Source: Peronospora farinosa
Lineage: Eukaryota; Oomycota; Peronosporomycetes; Peronosporales; Peronosporaceae
Direction of reading: 5' to 3'
Length of the DNA: 64,000 nt
NCBI GenBank assembly: GCA_947646735.1
Contig: CANTFK010000862.1
Location: forward strand, 1 to 64,000
Part shown: positions 34,231-43,571 of the stretch, one piece after another
Position numbering within the stretch: position 1 is the first letter of the stretch
How the letters are laid out: the number at the start of each line of letters is the position of its first letter
Notes under the pieces: model-generated
The model's input: only the letters and a program-made list of their open reading frames with translations
The model's database searches: none
Told to the model about the DNA's origin: nothing
Position numbers and translations under genes: made by a program

Positions 34231-37200
34231 ATGTCGTCCTTATCCGTCCATGAGCAACAACTTGAAGAAACGCATCGAAATGATACGGTAAATGATACCA
34301 AATCACACGTACAGACGACGTCCAACATGTCGATAAAGACCACGACAGGGACTACCAATACAAAACAATATTTACAACATTTACGCAGTCAATGGACGAA
34401 TGAAAAAGGTGACAAGGAGCAGCTGCAAAAAAGGCCACGGATCAATGCAAGTCGACGGATAAAAAGCAGTCATTGCAATGGGGACTTGGATGTTTTGCGA
34501 AATAAAGTCCCGTTAGTATTGAAGTCAATGGAGAGACATGAAGTGAATGGGGACACGACGGTTGAGAAAATCCAAACAATTGACTCGATACAAGATATTG
34601 TCGTTGATGGCTCTGGGAAGGGGATCACAGCTATGAGAACAATGGAAGCAAATTTAACAATGACCAAGAAACGCAAGGCCCCGTTTAGTCGATCGACTGG
34701 TGTGCTGGCTATTGTCATTGTAGGTGGACTTATTGTGGCAGGTGGAGTTGTCGTGTGTCAGATGTATCCGTCGTCTTCTGCGGCGGATTTGATCCACGAT
34801 GCAGCTGGTAGGATGGAGGAGAGTTTATTTTCACTGCTAATATACCTCTGGAACGAGGTGGAGCTGAGTATGAAAAACGTGGGATATGTGGTAGAGATGA
34901 AGTGGCTGGCGCTGCTAAGGAACAAGAGGCTGGCAGAGACGGCACGTGCAATGGAATCGCAAGCATTGCAGGGCATTTCTGGCTTGATCAAGCCGAGAGA
35001 AGTTGCGATTCTGTGTTTCAGACTGAAAGAAGGCTTGCGAGACCAATTAAGACTAGTACTTTTGAGTGTGGTCGATGGTCTGGAATTGTCGATGGAGTGG
35101 GTACGCTCAGGTTTTGCGAAGTTGACTGGAAATGGCGAGCTATTCGAGCAAGTCCAAGCTCTTCTACTGACAGCTTTCTCATTTTTTGCCGAAGCTCTGA
35201 ATAGAGCAGTGACGGCATCGAGTCTGGGCAAAGTCTTTGAATGGTTAGGAATGGAGTCAGATATGAGTGATGTGAATCTGTCCGGTGAGCATTTTCTTGC
35301 ACCTCTAGTGACACATCAAGCTGCAATTCAAAATATAGGAAGAGGACTTACAGCACAGCAATTTCAGGCAATACATGATGTAAAGCGCTTCGAGAAACGA
35401 CGGGCCACTATTGCATTTGCTACCAACTCGATTATTGAGGATACCCGGACTATTGCACTTGAAAGTGTCCTCAATGTAAAAATGGCTGCTGTGGAATTTA
35501 TCGAAGACCGCACCAGGCAACTAGCAGAACAATATGTTCGAGCCTTCGAGCAAGCACTTGAAGACTACGAGCGCACGTCATGGCAAGCACAAGAAGAGGG
35601 CGGATCTGAGATGTTGGCGGAAATCACATTGGAAAGTCAGGCACATTTTGATGCTGCAGCAAGCTTGAAACGATACCTATCGGTACATGAAAAGGTCGTC
35701 AATGAGAAAGTGATGGAAATTCCAGTCTTAGGAGACCGGATTTCTATGACGCATATATCACGAGACGAGCGTGTCAGTGGAGATCATTTGGTAGGTAGCC
35801 AACTTAATGGAGAAAGTAAGCTGTCTGGTGATCATACAAGACCTTTGGTGTCGAAAGATGAAAGCCCAGCAGCAGATATACCAGACAGCGATCTTGACAC
35901 CGGGGAAAAGTCTCAAGTACGAGTTACGATTGCTGATTTAATGACTGCTGAACGAAACGAAGCATCAACTCTTGAATACAGTTCTTCAGAGAAGGCATCA
36001 GAAAGCGAGCTTTTCAGTGGAGAGCAGGCTAATGTGCTGACTGTTGAGTTTACTGAAGTTTCAGTAGTGGGCAAGTCAAGTTCGTCGGAGAAAGCGGTTG
36101 AGGGTGGTTATGTCACCGAAGACCAGCTAAATATAGTTGCCAAGCATACCGAAATAGATCTTATTGACGCTGCATTGAAACCAACAGACAGGAACGAGGC
36201 AATCAATGAGGTGGAACAAACGTTTGCCGCGCAAGTCTCAGTGGACTTTGATAACACTTTGCTGGAGGTGGAACTCATTCAAGCGCAAGCATCAAAGCGT
36301 GTCGGCGTGCGAAATTTATCTGAAGAAGAAGTGCAGCTTCAACAAGAAAGTCGAGCAGAAGCATACTTGAGAGCCCCGGTTGAGAAAACCGACATGAAGC
36401 TTGTAGAGGAGCTAACCGCAATTGCTGACAAAAGCTTCGAAGAAATAGAAGCAAAACAGCCTCTTGCTGACGCGAGAACTCGTGTTGCGGCTCAGACTGG
36501 AATTGTGGCCGAAGGTTTCACGGAGAATCAGGTGATAGAAATGACTCAGTGCTTTGAAGAAGATTGTAAAGTGATTTTGCAGGCAGTCGACAAAAAGACA
36601 GGTACTCAAACTGAGCAATTGGATGCTAAATCCGTACTGAAAGCACGAGCGAATGTTGATGGTGCAATGGTGTTTACAGACCTTCGACCTACGCAAGGAG
36701 AATCGGCAAGCATACACAGGTATGATGAAGCTGTTGTGGAAGTGGAGATACAGAAGGGGTCTGTTAATGTAGCTGTTGAAGCTCAGAGAAAGCGTACAGG
36801 ATACCTTGAAATCGAGGTAAACGCTGATGCAGCTGATGCAGGTGCTTTGACTGATGACGACATGTTGGAATCGGACCGTATAGTAACGGCAAAGGAAATT
36901 TTAGAGCTGGAGCAACTCGAACAGGTTTTGTTGCAGGAGGAAGCTGAGCGTTTGCGGGTAGAAGAAGAGCTGCGCGTAATTGCTGAAGAGGAAATAATCT
37001 GGCTTGAGACCGATCAAGCGCTGGCTGAAGGCGTCATTTCTCAAAAGGATGCGGTGGAACAAAGTATGATTGATGTGACGAAGCATGCAAAAGTGGTTGC
37101 TGATTTTAAAAGTGAAGATCGGCAATCGAGTCCTCGTGATACATTATTGGGATTGCCCAGACCCATTTTGACGCAGATCGGTTTGTTTTCAATGACATTC

Positions 37201-37746
37201 CTCGTGCTTGCGGCGCTGACGGCATATTTTTTTGTTTGTCACCGCAAGCGTGGATTTCTCACCCGTTCACCCCGCCGACACATGCGGTGGCAGCGACTCG
37301 CTCATGTGGACGAGTCTGAAGCCGAAGAGGTGGTGTTGCTGTCAGACGACAGCTCAGATGAGGAAGATAATACAGATGCTGCTGTAGTGAAGCAGCCTAA
37401 GACAAAAGTCATCGGACAAATGGCTAACGTTGATGTCGAAGCGATTGAGTTGGTATCTTCTGAAAGCGAGGAAGATGTCGAGAAAGAGAAGATTGGCGCA
37501 AACCGTGATAATGCCGAAGAGGAAGAAGACATGGTCAAAAAGGAGGATCTAAATGCCGTGAGATCTCGATTGATTGCCACCGAGCGTGCCCGGACAATAA
37601 TCTACACGTCAGATCATTCTGATACGTCGAACTTGGATGCTTTGGCTGATGGTGATGTTGCTAGTGTGTCACTGATGGCACCAAGACAGGAAACACCCGA
37701 TACGTCCCAGCGCACTCGTCAACGGCGACGTGGAATCCGCACCTAA
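34231..37746 (+). CDS. Large acidic protein with two membrane segments
   Basis: Single exon, 1171 aa, ATG at 34231. Two hydrophobic helices are plain: about residues 156-176 (LAIVIVGGLIVAGGVVVC) and about 980-1002 (GLFSMTFLVLAALTAYFFVC). Between them lie about 800 residues of mostly helical, Glu-rich sequence with coiled-coil character (EEAERLRVEEELRVIAEEE). The C-terminal tail after the second helix is basic and then strongly acidic (EAEEVVLLSDDSSDEEDNTD). The N-terminal 150 residues are polar and Thr/Lys-rich. With two helices, both ends would be on the same side. I do not recognise the family; it looks like an oomycete-specific membrane scaffold. A function cannot be given. Confidence 0.7.
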   Translation: MSSLSVHEQQLEETHRNDTVNDTKSHVQTTSNMSIKTTTGTTNTKQYLQHLRSQWTNEKGDKEQLQKRPRINASRRIKSSHCNGDLDVLRNKVPLVLKSMERHEVNGDTTVEKIQTIDSIQDIVVDGSGKGITAMRTMEANLTMTKKRKAPFSRSTGVLAIVIVGGLIVAGGVVVCQMYPSSSAADLIHDAAGRMEESLFSLLIYLWNEVELSMKNVGYVVEMKWLALLRNKRLAETARAMESQALQGISGLIKPREVAILCFRLKEGLRDQLRLVLLSVVDGLELSMEWVRSGFAKLTGNGELFEQVQALLLTAFSFFAEALNRAVTASSLGKVFEWLGMESDMSDVNLSGEHFLAPLVTHQAAIQNIGRGLTAQQFQAIHDVKRFEKRRATIAFATNSIIEDTRTIALESVLNVKMAAVEFIEDRTRQLAEQYVRAFEQALEDYERTSWQAQEEGGSEMLAEITLESQAHFDAAASLKRYLSVHEKVVNEKVMEIPVLGDRISMTHISRDERVSGDHLVGSQLNGESKLSGDHTRPLVSKDESPAADIPDSDLDTGEKSQVRVTIADLMTAERNEASTLEYSSSEKASESELFSGEQANVLTVEFTEVSVVGKSSSSEKAVEGGYVTEDQLNIVAKHTEIDLIDAALKPTDRNEAINEVEQTFAAQVSVDFDNTLLEVELIQAQASKRVGVRNLSEEEVQLQQESRAEAYLRAPVEKTDMKLVEELTAIADKSFEEIEAKQPLADARTRVAAQTGIVAEGFTENQVIEMTQCFEEDCKVILQAVDKKTGTQTEQLDAKSVLKARANVDGAMVFTDLRPTQGESASIHRYDEAVVEVEIQKGSVNVAVEAQRKRTGYLEIEVNADAADAGALTDDDMLESDRIVTAKEILELEQLEQVLLQEEAERLRVEEELRVIAEEEIIWLETDQALAEGVISQKDAVEQSMIDVTKHAKVVADFKSEDRQSSPRDTLLGLPRPILTQIGLFSMTFLVLAALTAYFFVCHRKRGFLTRSPRRHMRWQRLAHVDESEAEEVVLLSDDSSDEEDNTDAAVVKQPKTKVIGQMANVDVEAIELVSSESEEDVEKEKIGANRDNAEEEEDMVKKEDLNAVRSRLIATERARTIIYTSDHSDTSNLDALADGDVASVSLMAPRQETPDTSQRTRQRRRGIRT

Positions 37747-37888
37747 GTGCACGTAACAAATAAGTAGCAAGTATTAACACAGGAAGCTCAACCCGGCTCC
37801 GTTTTGAATTCACCGAGGTAAAGCACGGTCCTACTTTCATACATTTACAAACTACCGACCACCATGCGACTGGTGGCTGGCTGATTAT

Positions 37889-38911
37889 TCACGCACTGCT
37901 TACTGCATCAAGATCCCTGTACCCGCTGTTTTGTAACTGTCGCGGCGAACTGGAGTCGTCCGTGTCTACTGGTCGTTTGACCACCAGCTTGTAGCCCGGA
38001 CGGATCTCGCCACGATATCCTTTGGGAAAGTAGTTGCGATTGTATTCACGCATTTCGTCGTACGTCATGGCATAGCGCTTCGCAAGCTCTTCTGGTGTCT
38101 CGCCCGGCTTCACGACATGAATCTGCTTGGTAAGTTTCACTTCTGCAATGTTTCGTCTACGAGCTGCTTGTTGGGTCGCCAATAGATCCGGTACAATGAC
38201 TCGCTCATTAACCACGAGCTCGGCACGTTGACCCATTGGATAGTGACCTCGATTTATCTGCACAAAGTGAGCGTAGGGGATCGTATACATTTTGCAGATA
38301 GACTCAAAAGTATCGGTAGAAGTGACCACATGTGTCTTGTACCGTGCAAAGACAGCCGACGTGTTGGTATACGTGACATCCTGTCCTATTCCATCCAAGG
38401 CTGAGGTCTTGTGGTCTGCATCTCCATTACCTAAAATAAGGTCATCGCTCTCCATTTCCCCTGTATTGATGTGTCGCACATGAAGCAATTGCCCGGGCGA
38501 TAATCGACTACGTTCACCCGTTGGAAAATAGCGCCGATTATCTTGACGTAAACTCTCTTCTGTCGTATTATAAAGCACGCTAATGTCACGTAATGTTTCT
38601 CCAGGACGTACAAGATGCATCTGACCCCATCCATTATCAATACAATCGGGTAATGGAGGTAATGACACGTCACGTGCGTCTTCTACGACAAGTTGTTGGC
38701 CGGAATAAAGCTTGACGTGTCTCTTTTTGCATCCTAATTGCGGATTAAGAGCCAATAATGCCGTCTCGGTGATCTGCATTTTTGCAGCGATACTTGACAG
38801 TGTTTCACCTTCTTGTACGTGGTAGCGGAAGGGCGAAACGGATGGCGGGGGCGGCGCGAAGTCGTCGCGCGAACTGCCGACGCTCGTACTCGTATTCACG
38901 GTGCCATACAT
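37889..38911 (-). CDS. Protein with four LysM domains, no signal peptide
   Basis: Intronless, 340 aa, ATG at 38911-38909. Four LysM-like modules are visible: about 30-76 (YHVQEGETLSSIAAKMQITE), about 98-146 (HLVRPGETLRDISVLYNTTE), about 190-242 (HVVTSTDTFESICKMYTIPY) and about 262-312 (HVVKPGETPEELAKRYAMTY). LysM binds N-acetylglucosamine polymers. The start (MYGTVNTSTSVGSSRDD) has no signal peptide and there is no membrane helix, so the protein seems intracellular, unlike secreted LysM effectors or plant receptors. Modules 2, 3 and 4 share NRxYFPxG-like loops, suggesting internal duplication. The ligand is unknown. Confidence 0.85.
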   Translation of the reverse strand: MYGTVNTSTSVGSSRDDFAPPPPSVSPFRYHVQEGETLSSIAAKMQITETALLALNPQLGCKKRHVKLYSGQQLVVEDARDVSLPPLPDCIDNGWGQMHLVRPGETLRDISVLYNTTEESLRQDNRRYFPTGERSRLSPGQLLHVRHINTGEMESDDLILGNGDADHKTSALDGIGQDVTYTNTSAVFARYKTHVVTSTDTFESICKMYTIPYAHFVQINRGHYPMGQRAELVVNERVIVPDLLATQQAARRRNIAEVKLTKQIHVVKPGETPEELAKRYAMTYDEMREYNRNYFPKGYRGEIRPGYKLVVKRPVDTDDSSSPRQLQNSGYRDLDAVSSA

Positions 38912-39070
38912 GGATCGGAGAGTTTTGACTGGTGGAAATTGATGAATTATTCTCTGATCCTAGGAATCAGATGGATAACTGATAATATTGCAAGTTTATT
39001 TTGATACACAATTATTTTGATACACAATTATTGTCGTCGGAATACTCTTTTCTAGTGCAATTATGGAAAT
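38912..39070. other. Short intergenic
   Basis: Separates the LysM gene start from the 3' end of the Ctr-type gene; a direct repeat TTTTGATACACAATTATT occurs twice at about 39000-39032. Confidence 0.5.
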
Positions 39071-40165
39071 TTAAGTGGAGCAACATGGGTCGATGCTGCC
39101 ACTAATTTTGTCGGCATCAGTGTCCTTAAACATGACAAAACCCAGACCAATTCCAAGAATTACAGCTACAAACATGAGCGTCTCAAACGTCATGATAACC
39201 AGCATGACAAAATAGCCCAAAGTCAAATGTACCATGTACATAATTGCCAGCACCAGTTTGCACCAGCTCGGCAGGCGACGGACGATACTCAGCGGGAGCA
39301 TATCCGGCACGCGGCCGACCTTGTGCGCAAAAGGCTCGAGGCTGCCATTATTACGCCCATTACTGACGCTGCCGACTTGTGGCGTGGATAACGGCAAATA
39401 GTCGGTTTGACTGGACACGAGACCGTAGTCTCGATAGAGCCGACTTTTCATACACTCGCGAAACTCACCAAAGCCCTCGAGTGACATGGCCAGCAGCACG
39501 ACACCTAGGAAAGCAAAGGCATATTTGACTGCAGATGAGATCACCCATGGCTGGAAGAGCAGTAGCAAACACGAGGCATCGCCACCAATAGCGAGCTGGA
39601 AGCCATTGAACATGGTCGAGCCTGTGGGTTCAGCAGCCGCACCGGCATCGCAAAAGTCGTCGGTCGAGAGCTGCGCTGCCACAAATTTGGTCGGATTGTC
39701 AAACACAATCTTTGCATGCTCTTCCGAGCACGTGTAGATCTTTTGAGAGCCCTTGGAGATCCATGGCACGGCGTGTGTGAGCTGGTCAAAGCCTTTGCCA
39801 CACACGGGGCACTTGATGTTCGTCGCACTTTTGTAAATCTCGTCCGTGGTGATGTCAGCTTTCTTCGGAGGGCCCAGATTAGCAGCCTGTTAAAGGAGAT
39901 AGAGAGGGTGTTTAATGACATTTGATAGGGTAGAGGGGGTATTATCGCTAGTAAATAAACGCACGGGGTCGTTCTGTAATGAGTCAATGTGACCGGCCAT
40001 CTCGCATGCGTAAATGTACTGGTCGCCCAAAATAGTGGCCTTGATGTCGGCCTTAACATCCATGTTACAAAGCGGGCACGTGGTCTTTCCCAGGTTTTGG
40101 TCGGCGTCCACACTTATGAATAGCAGTGCTACGAACAGCATTATTAACGACGGAGCTCTTGGCAT
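39071..40165 (-). CDS. Tandem YHS-like domains fused to Ctr copper transporter
   Basis: Exon 1 is 40165-39965 and exon 2 is 39886-39071 (78-bp intron, GTGCGT donor), giving about 338 aa. There is a signal peptide (MPRAPSLIMLFVALLFISVD), then two YHS-like modules: CPLCNM ... YIYACEMAGHIDSLQNDP, and CPVCGKGF ... KIYTCSEEHAKIVFDNPTKF. The Ctr part has a first helix (LLLLFQPWVISSAVKYAFAF), a long loop, a second helix with MxxxM (YFVMLVIMTFE) and a third with GxxxG (GIGLGFVMF), the Cu(I)-selectivity and packing motifs of Ctr channels. The tail ends PCCST, recalling the C-terminal Cys of Ctr1. Predicted topology puts the YHS modules outside or in a lumen. It is divergent from the related gene at 40559, with a 393-bp shared promoter. 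Role inferred: copper uptake with built-in capture domains. Confidence 0.85.
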
Positions 40166-40558
40166 GACGATAGAAAGTGTAACAATGGAGTCTCTTTCAC
40201 TGGTACAACAATTATTTTGACAAAAGCAGAATAATTTAAACCAGCACTTTTACTGTAAGAAATTATGTTGCCGGATGACAGATGGTGATGAAAAGAAGCC
40301 ATTTTCATCAGGCACCTGCTCCGTATGCAATTATCGAATGGGGGCCAACCCTTACCACTTGAATACTTAGTGAAAGCGAGAGACTAAATTTAGTACAGTA
40401 TTTAAAAATAGGTGCTACGCCATTTCATTGGCGTAAAATCCCTAGTCAATCTATACGCTCCAAATCCCCGCCTTTCTCTGTCTCGTCAAGGTTACGGTAC
40501 CCATTGAACAGGTCCCAAAAGCTTCAGACATTTCTATTCACCTCGTCCTTCATACGAG
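40166..40558. promoter_or_regulatory. Bidirectional promoter of the copper gene pair
   Basis: 393 bp between two divergent Ctr-type genes. It contains two inverted repeats: GATGAAAA/TTTTCATC (40287-40294 and 40302-40309) and ACGCCATTTCATTGGCGT (40417-40434, 6-bp arms, 6-bp spacer). Close to the minus-strand ATG, CTCCATTGTTACACTTT resembles an oomycete initiator. The region is a candidate for joint metal-responsive control, which is inferred only from layout. Confidence 0.5.
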
Positions 40559-41973
40559 ATGGTTCACTTTTTGTGTCAATGGACTGTAGCCATCTCAGCA
40601 TTTCTAACAGCTTTAACTACTGCACGCATTTACCACATTCATCACCATGATCTACACCATGTGTACGACGTAGACGTAATACAAGTACATCGTGACTTGG
40701 CGTCACCGGATGTAAGCTCTATCGATCACACGTGTCCTGTATGTGGCATGTCAACGCTTGATAGCGGTTATGATAATGAGAATTACGTGACGATGATGAA
40801 TGGTCAAAGAGTTTACTCATGTGGCATGGCGCCACGAGCTTTTCCGGACTATAAGTCGGACTTGACGGACACGGCCTACCTAGCCGCCAATATGGCCGAG
40901 TTCATTGTCAACCAGACGGATGTAAACGCCACGCCAAGTGTACAAACACTTGCAACGAGTGCTCGGACAAAATTAGCGACCCCGTGTCTGGAGATGCCAT
41001 CACTACTGACAACTACGTTTATGTGTGTCTGAACAACGGTCAAAAGATATATTTTGCATCACAAGAGAGCAAGAAGTCGTACCTCAGCAGTGTCAACACC
41101 ATGCCGCGTCACTTGGTAGAGAGTGTCATTTGCTCTGGAGCTCCATGCCCTGATGCCACTACCATTACGACACTGAGTCCTGCGGCGCAGCGATTCGTGC
41201 CAGACTATTCCATTGTGACTGCAAGCGGTACCACTGCTGCACCCGCGGCGTCTTCGAGCAACAGTATCACAAAGTCAAACGACACGTCGTCGGACTTCTG
41301 TACGGGCCAGGGATCGGTCATGTTCAACGGTTTCCAGACGTCCATTCACGGGTCGTGTGTAATGTTACTCTTCAAGCCGTGGGTGCTTAATAGCGGCGTC
41401 AAGTACGCGTTCGGATTTATCGGGTGTTTCCTCATTGCACTACTAAACGAGACGCTTGTGAAGGGACGTGAGGTTGTGCGCCAACGCCTTTTAGCGGCGC
41501 GGAAGCTCCGCCCCTACGACAAGGTTCACAAGATGCAGTGCAAGCTGACTCTTGCTGTTCTATATATGATTCAGATGACGATTGCGTACTTTGTCATGCT
41601 CGTAGTCATGACTTACGAGACGGGGCTGTTTCTGGCCCTTATTGCCGGCTTTGGCGCCGGCTTCCTGCTCTTCAAAAATCTGGATCAGGACATTACCGAG
41701 GAGCGTGGGTCGTGGCGCTTCACGGACGCTTCTACGGTGCGGATCCAAGTCGAGGGCATGACATGCATGAAGAACTGTGGCACGACGGTAGAGAATGCGC
41801 TGAAAAACACGCCGGGTGTGACCGATGCAATTGTGCAGTTCGATGAGCGTGCCGCATACGTCTCTGGATCGGCACAGTATAGCGACTTGGCGGCAGCTAT
41901 CGAAGCAGTTGGCTTCACTGCTGAGGCGAGCAACCAGTCCGGACGCATCAGCAACGTCTCTTCTCGCGTGTAA
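40559..41973 (+). CDS. Tandem YHS-like, Ctr copper transporter, HMA fusion (one frameshift)
   Basis: Signal peptide and His-rich mature start (IYHIHHHDLHH), then YHS-like module 1 (HTCPVCGMS ... VYSCGMAPR) and module 2 (CTNTCNEC, DPVSGD, YVCLNNGQKIYFAS). The Ctr permease follows: first helix near MLLFKPWVLNSGVKYAFGFI, MxxxM in YFVMLVVMTYE, GxxxG in GFGAGFLLF. At the C-terminus, on the cytosolic side, is a heavy-metal-associated domain with GMTCMKNCG and GVTDAIVQFDERAAYVSG. As given, the gene is in two frames: the first open to 41032 and the second from about 40940 to 41973. Alignment with the paralogue at 16926-17723 places a one-base loss near 40930-40945. It could be a real null allele or a sequence error, because all else is intact. 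It would act in copper import and hand-over to the cytosol (inference). Confidence 0.8.
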
Positions 41974-42394
41974 GGACCTTATGCATTTATGCTGCTCATA
42001 AGAAAACGGCGCATTTTTCATTTAATAGTTACACGATTTCTTGCTGCCTGGCTTACTATGTATGTAGTGAATGCCGTAAGGACGTCTAAGGACTGCTTTT
42101 GGCTCTTCTGCATCCAGCTGGTGGTGATAGTGGCGAAAAATGTCCTGGAAAGTAGTTAATTTTTACGTCAAGTGCTGCTGGCCATCGGTTGGCGGTGATA
42201 GCAAAACGGGAACCGTTCTTGCACTCGCAAATTTTGGTTTCGATACTACATGAGCAAGCACTACTACTGCAACTTGCACTTGTGCTGCAATGCAGCTATT
42301 GTTGACAGTGCTCCATTGCGCAATCTTGCTTCCTTGCACTGGACTGCAAAGTATATTGAATACATGTGAGCGTCCAAGTCGTAGGCGATAAATT
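41974..42394. other. Convergent intergenic region
   Basis: About 420 bp between the 3' ends of the Ctr-HMA gene and the ERCC1 gene; no gene recognised. Confidence 0.5.
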
Positions 42395-43357
42395 TCACTG
42401 CTTTGTAAAAGGCTCTTGAAAAGTCTCGAGTAGCTGGCGCACCTTCTTGGCGCCCACACCGGGACAAAGTGAGAGTTCCTCCATGGACGCATTCATGAGC
42501 CCTTTCACTGTCCCAAACGTGGACAACAATGTAACCACATCCGTCTTGTTCACCGATCGGATGGACGTGAGTACATCGTTGGCCTTAGGCAAAAACTCGG
42601 CCTCCACTTTCTCCTTGATGATCGTTGCTGACTTGTTCTCGTAAGCCTTAAATGTCTCCAGATACCGCGCAGCTTCAAGCCAACTCCACGCCAGTACCAG
42701 CGTAAAACCACTCAATAGGGCAACGCGGTTGATTTCACGTAATGCCACCTCATTATCATCCACATCGACAAAACACAAGACGAGTTTCGTTTTATAGTGT
42801 GTTGGATCATCCTTTCGTACACTCTGCACGCGTTCTTCCAAATAGCTATTATGCAGTAGATGATACCTCACACTTAAGAATAAGATGCAGCAGGAAGATT
42901 CCCCTATCACATAGTCCGAGATCAATCCGTCTCGGAATTCAAGTCCTACATTGCGAACGGCCTTGAGCATCGGATTGCCCTGCTGTCGTCGATTCACATA
43001 CACAATGGCAGCTGCGTCTCTTACTGGAGCTTTTTCCTCCTGTGATTTCTCTGGTGGAGGAAGGACATACGATGATGTTTTACGTAACCGGGCAAAAGCA
43101 TCACGGAATGTCAAAGTGGACGCTGCGGATTCATCTTCTCGTGGCAAATAGCGGGGCGCCGTCTCGTCGACACTCTCGATCACAGGAGGGAGTGTCCGTG
43201 AGTCAAGTAAACTTGGTACACCTACATTCACTGCTAGATTTGATACAGATGAAGCTGAAGACGTTTCTATTGCAGTTGCATGACTATTACTCTCGTCATC
43301 GACACGACTGGATCCACCAGATACATGTGTAGCTTTATCTTCCATTTCGGTTTTCAT
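42395..43357 (-). CDS. ERCC1: DNA excision repair protein ERCC1
   Basis: Intronless, 320 aa from the ATG at 43357 (an upstream open extension has no ATG). ERCC1 is the non-catalytic partner of the XPF nuclease in nucleotide excision and crosslink repair. The central domain is easy to recognise: NPMLKAVRNVGLEFRDGLIS, DYVIGESSCCILFLSVRYH LLH, and LAWSWLEAARYLETFKAYE. The C-terminal tandem helix-hairpin-helix has SVNKTDVVTLLSTFGTVKGL and LCPGVGAKKVRQLLETFQEP. The N-terminal ~110 residues are Ser/Glu-rich and not conserved. It converges on the Ctr-HMA gene. Confidence 0.95.
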   Translation of the reverse strand: MKTEMEDKATHVSGGSSRVDDESNSHATAIETSSASSVSNLAVNVGVPSLLDSRTLPPVIESVDETAPRYLPREDESAASTLTFRDAFARLRKTSSYVLPPPEKSQEEKAPVRDAAAIVYVNRRQQGNPMLKAVRNVGLEFRDGLISDYVIGESSCCILFLSVRYHLLHNSYLEERVQSVRKDDPTHYKTKLVLCFVDVDDNEVALREINRVALLSGFTLVLAWSWLEAARYLETFKAYENKSATIIKEKVEAEFLPKANDVLTSIRSVNKTDVVTLLSTFGTVKGLMNASMEELSLCPGVGAKKVRQLLETFQEPFTKQ

Positions 43358-43399
43358 GTAGTTATGGAGCTTGTGATTGGCCAAAATGTATTTACAGAC

Positions 43400-43419
43400 C
43401 CTATTTCAAATGAGACTCT
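43400..43419 (-). promoter_or_regulatory. Initiator-like element of ERCC1
   Basis: The minus strand reads GAGTCTCATTTGAAATAGGG about 45-60 bp before the ERCC1 ATG, a partial match to the oomycete initiator (CTCATTY...AWT). Confidence 0.35.
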
Positions 43420-43533
43420 TGCTTCAGAACAGCGCTAATTTAGTTGAGTAATATTTCTTTACACCTAATTAGATGATAGAACATCGCTTCTAATAGATTA
43501 TATAAAGTTTTTTGGACCTTTGTATTGCTGTTA

Positions 43534-43571
43534 GGAAGCGAGTAGCATCATACACGATGCTACTCGCTTCC
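43534..43571. repeat. Perfect 16-bp inverted repeat with 6-nt loop
   Basis: GGAAGCGAGTAGCATC (43534-43549), loop ATACAC, and its exact reverse complement (43556-43571). It lies alone in the intergenic region between ERCC1 and the TPS-TPP gene. No open frame overlaps it. It could be a transcription terminator-like hairpin, a small-RNA precursor or a transposon scar. Confidence 0.9.

Noticed and set aside
40930..40946. A 17-nt intron (GTAAAC...CCAAG) that would fix the copper transporter frame
   Set aside because: Far too short for a spliceosomal intron; a one-base loss is the simpler explanation.
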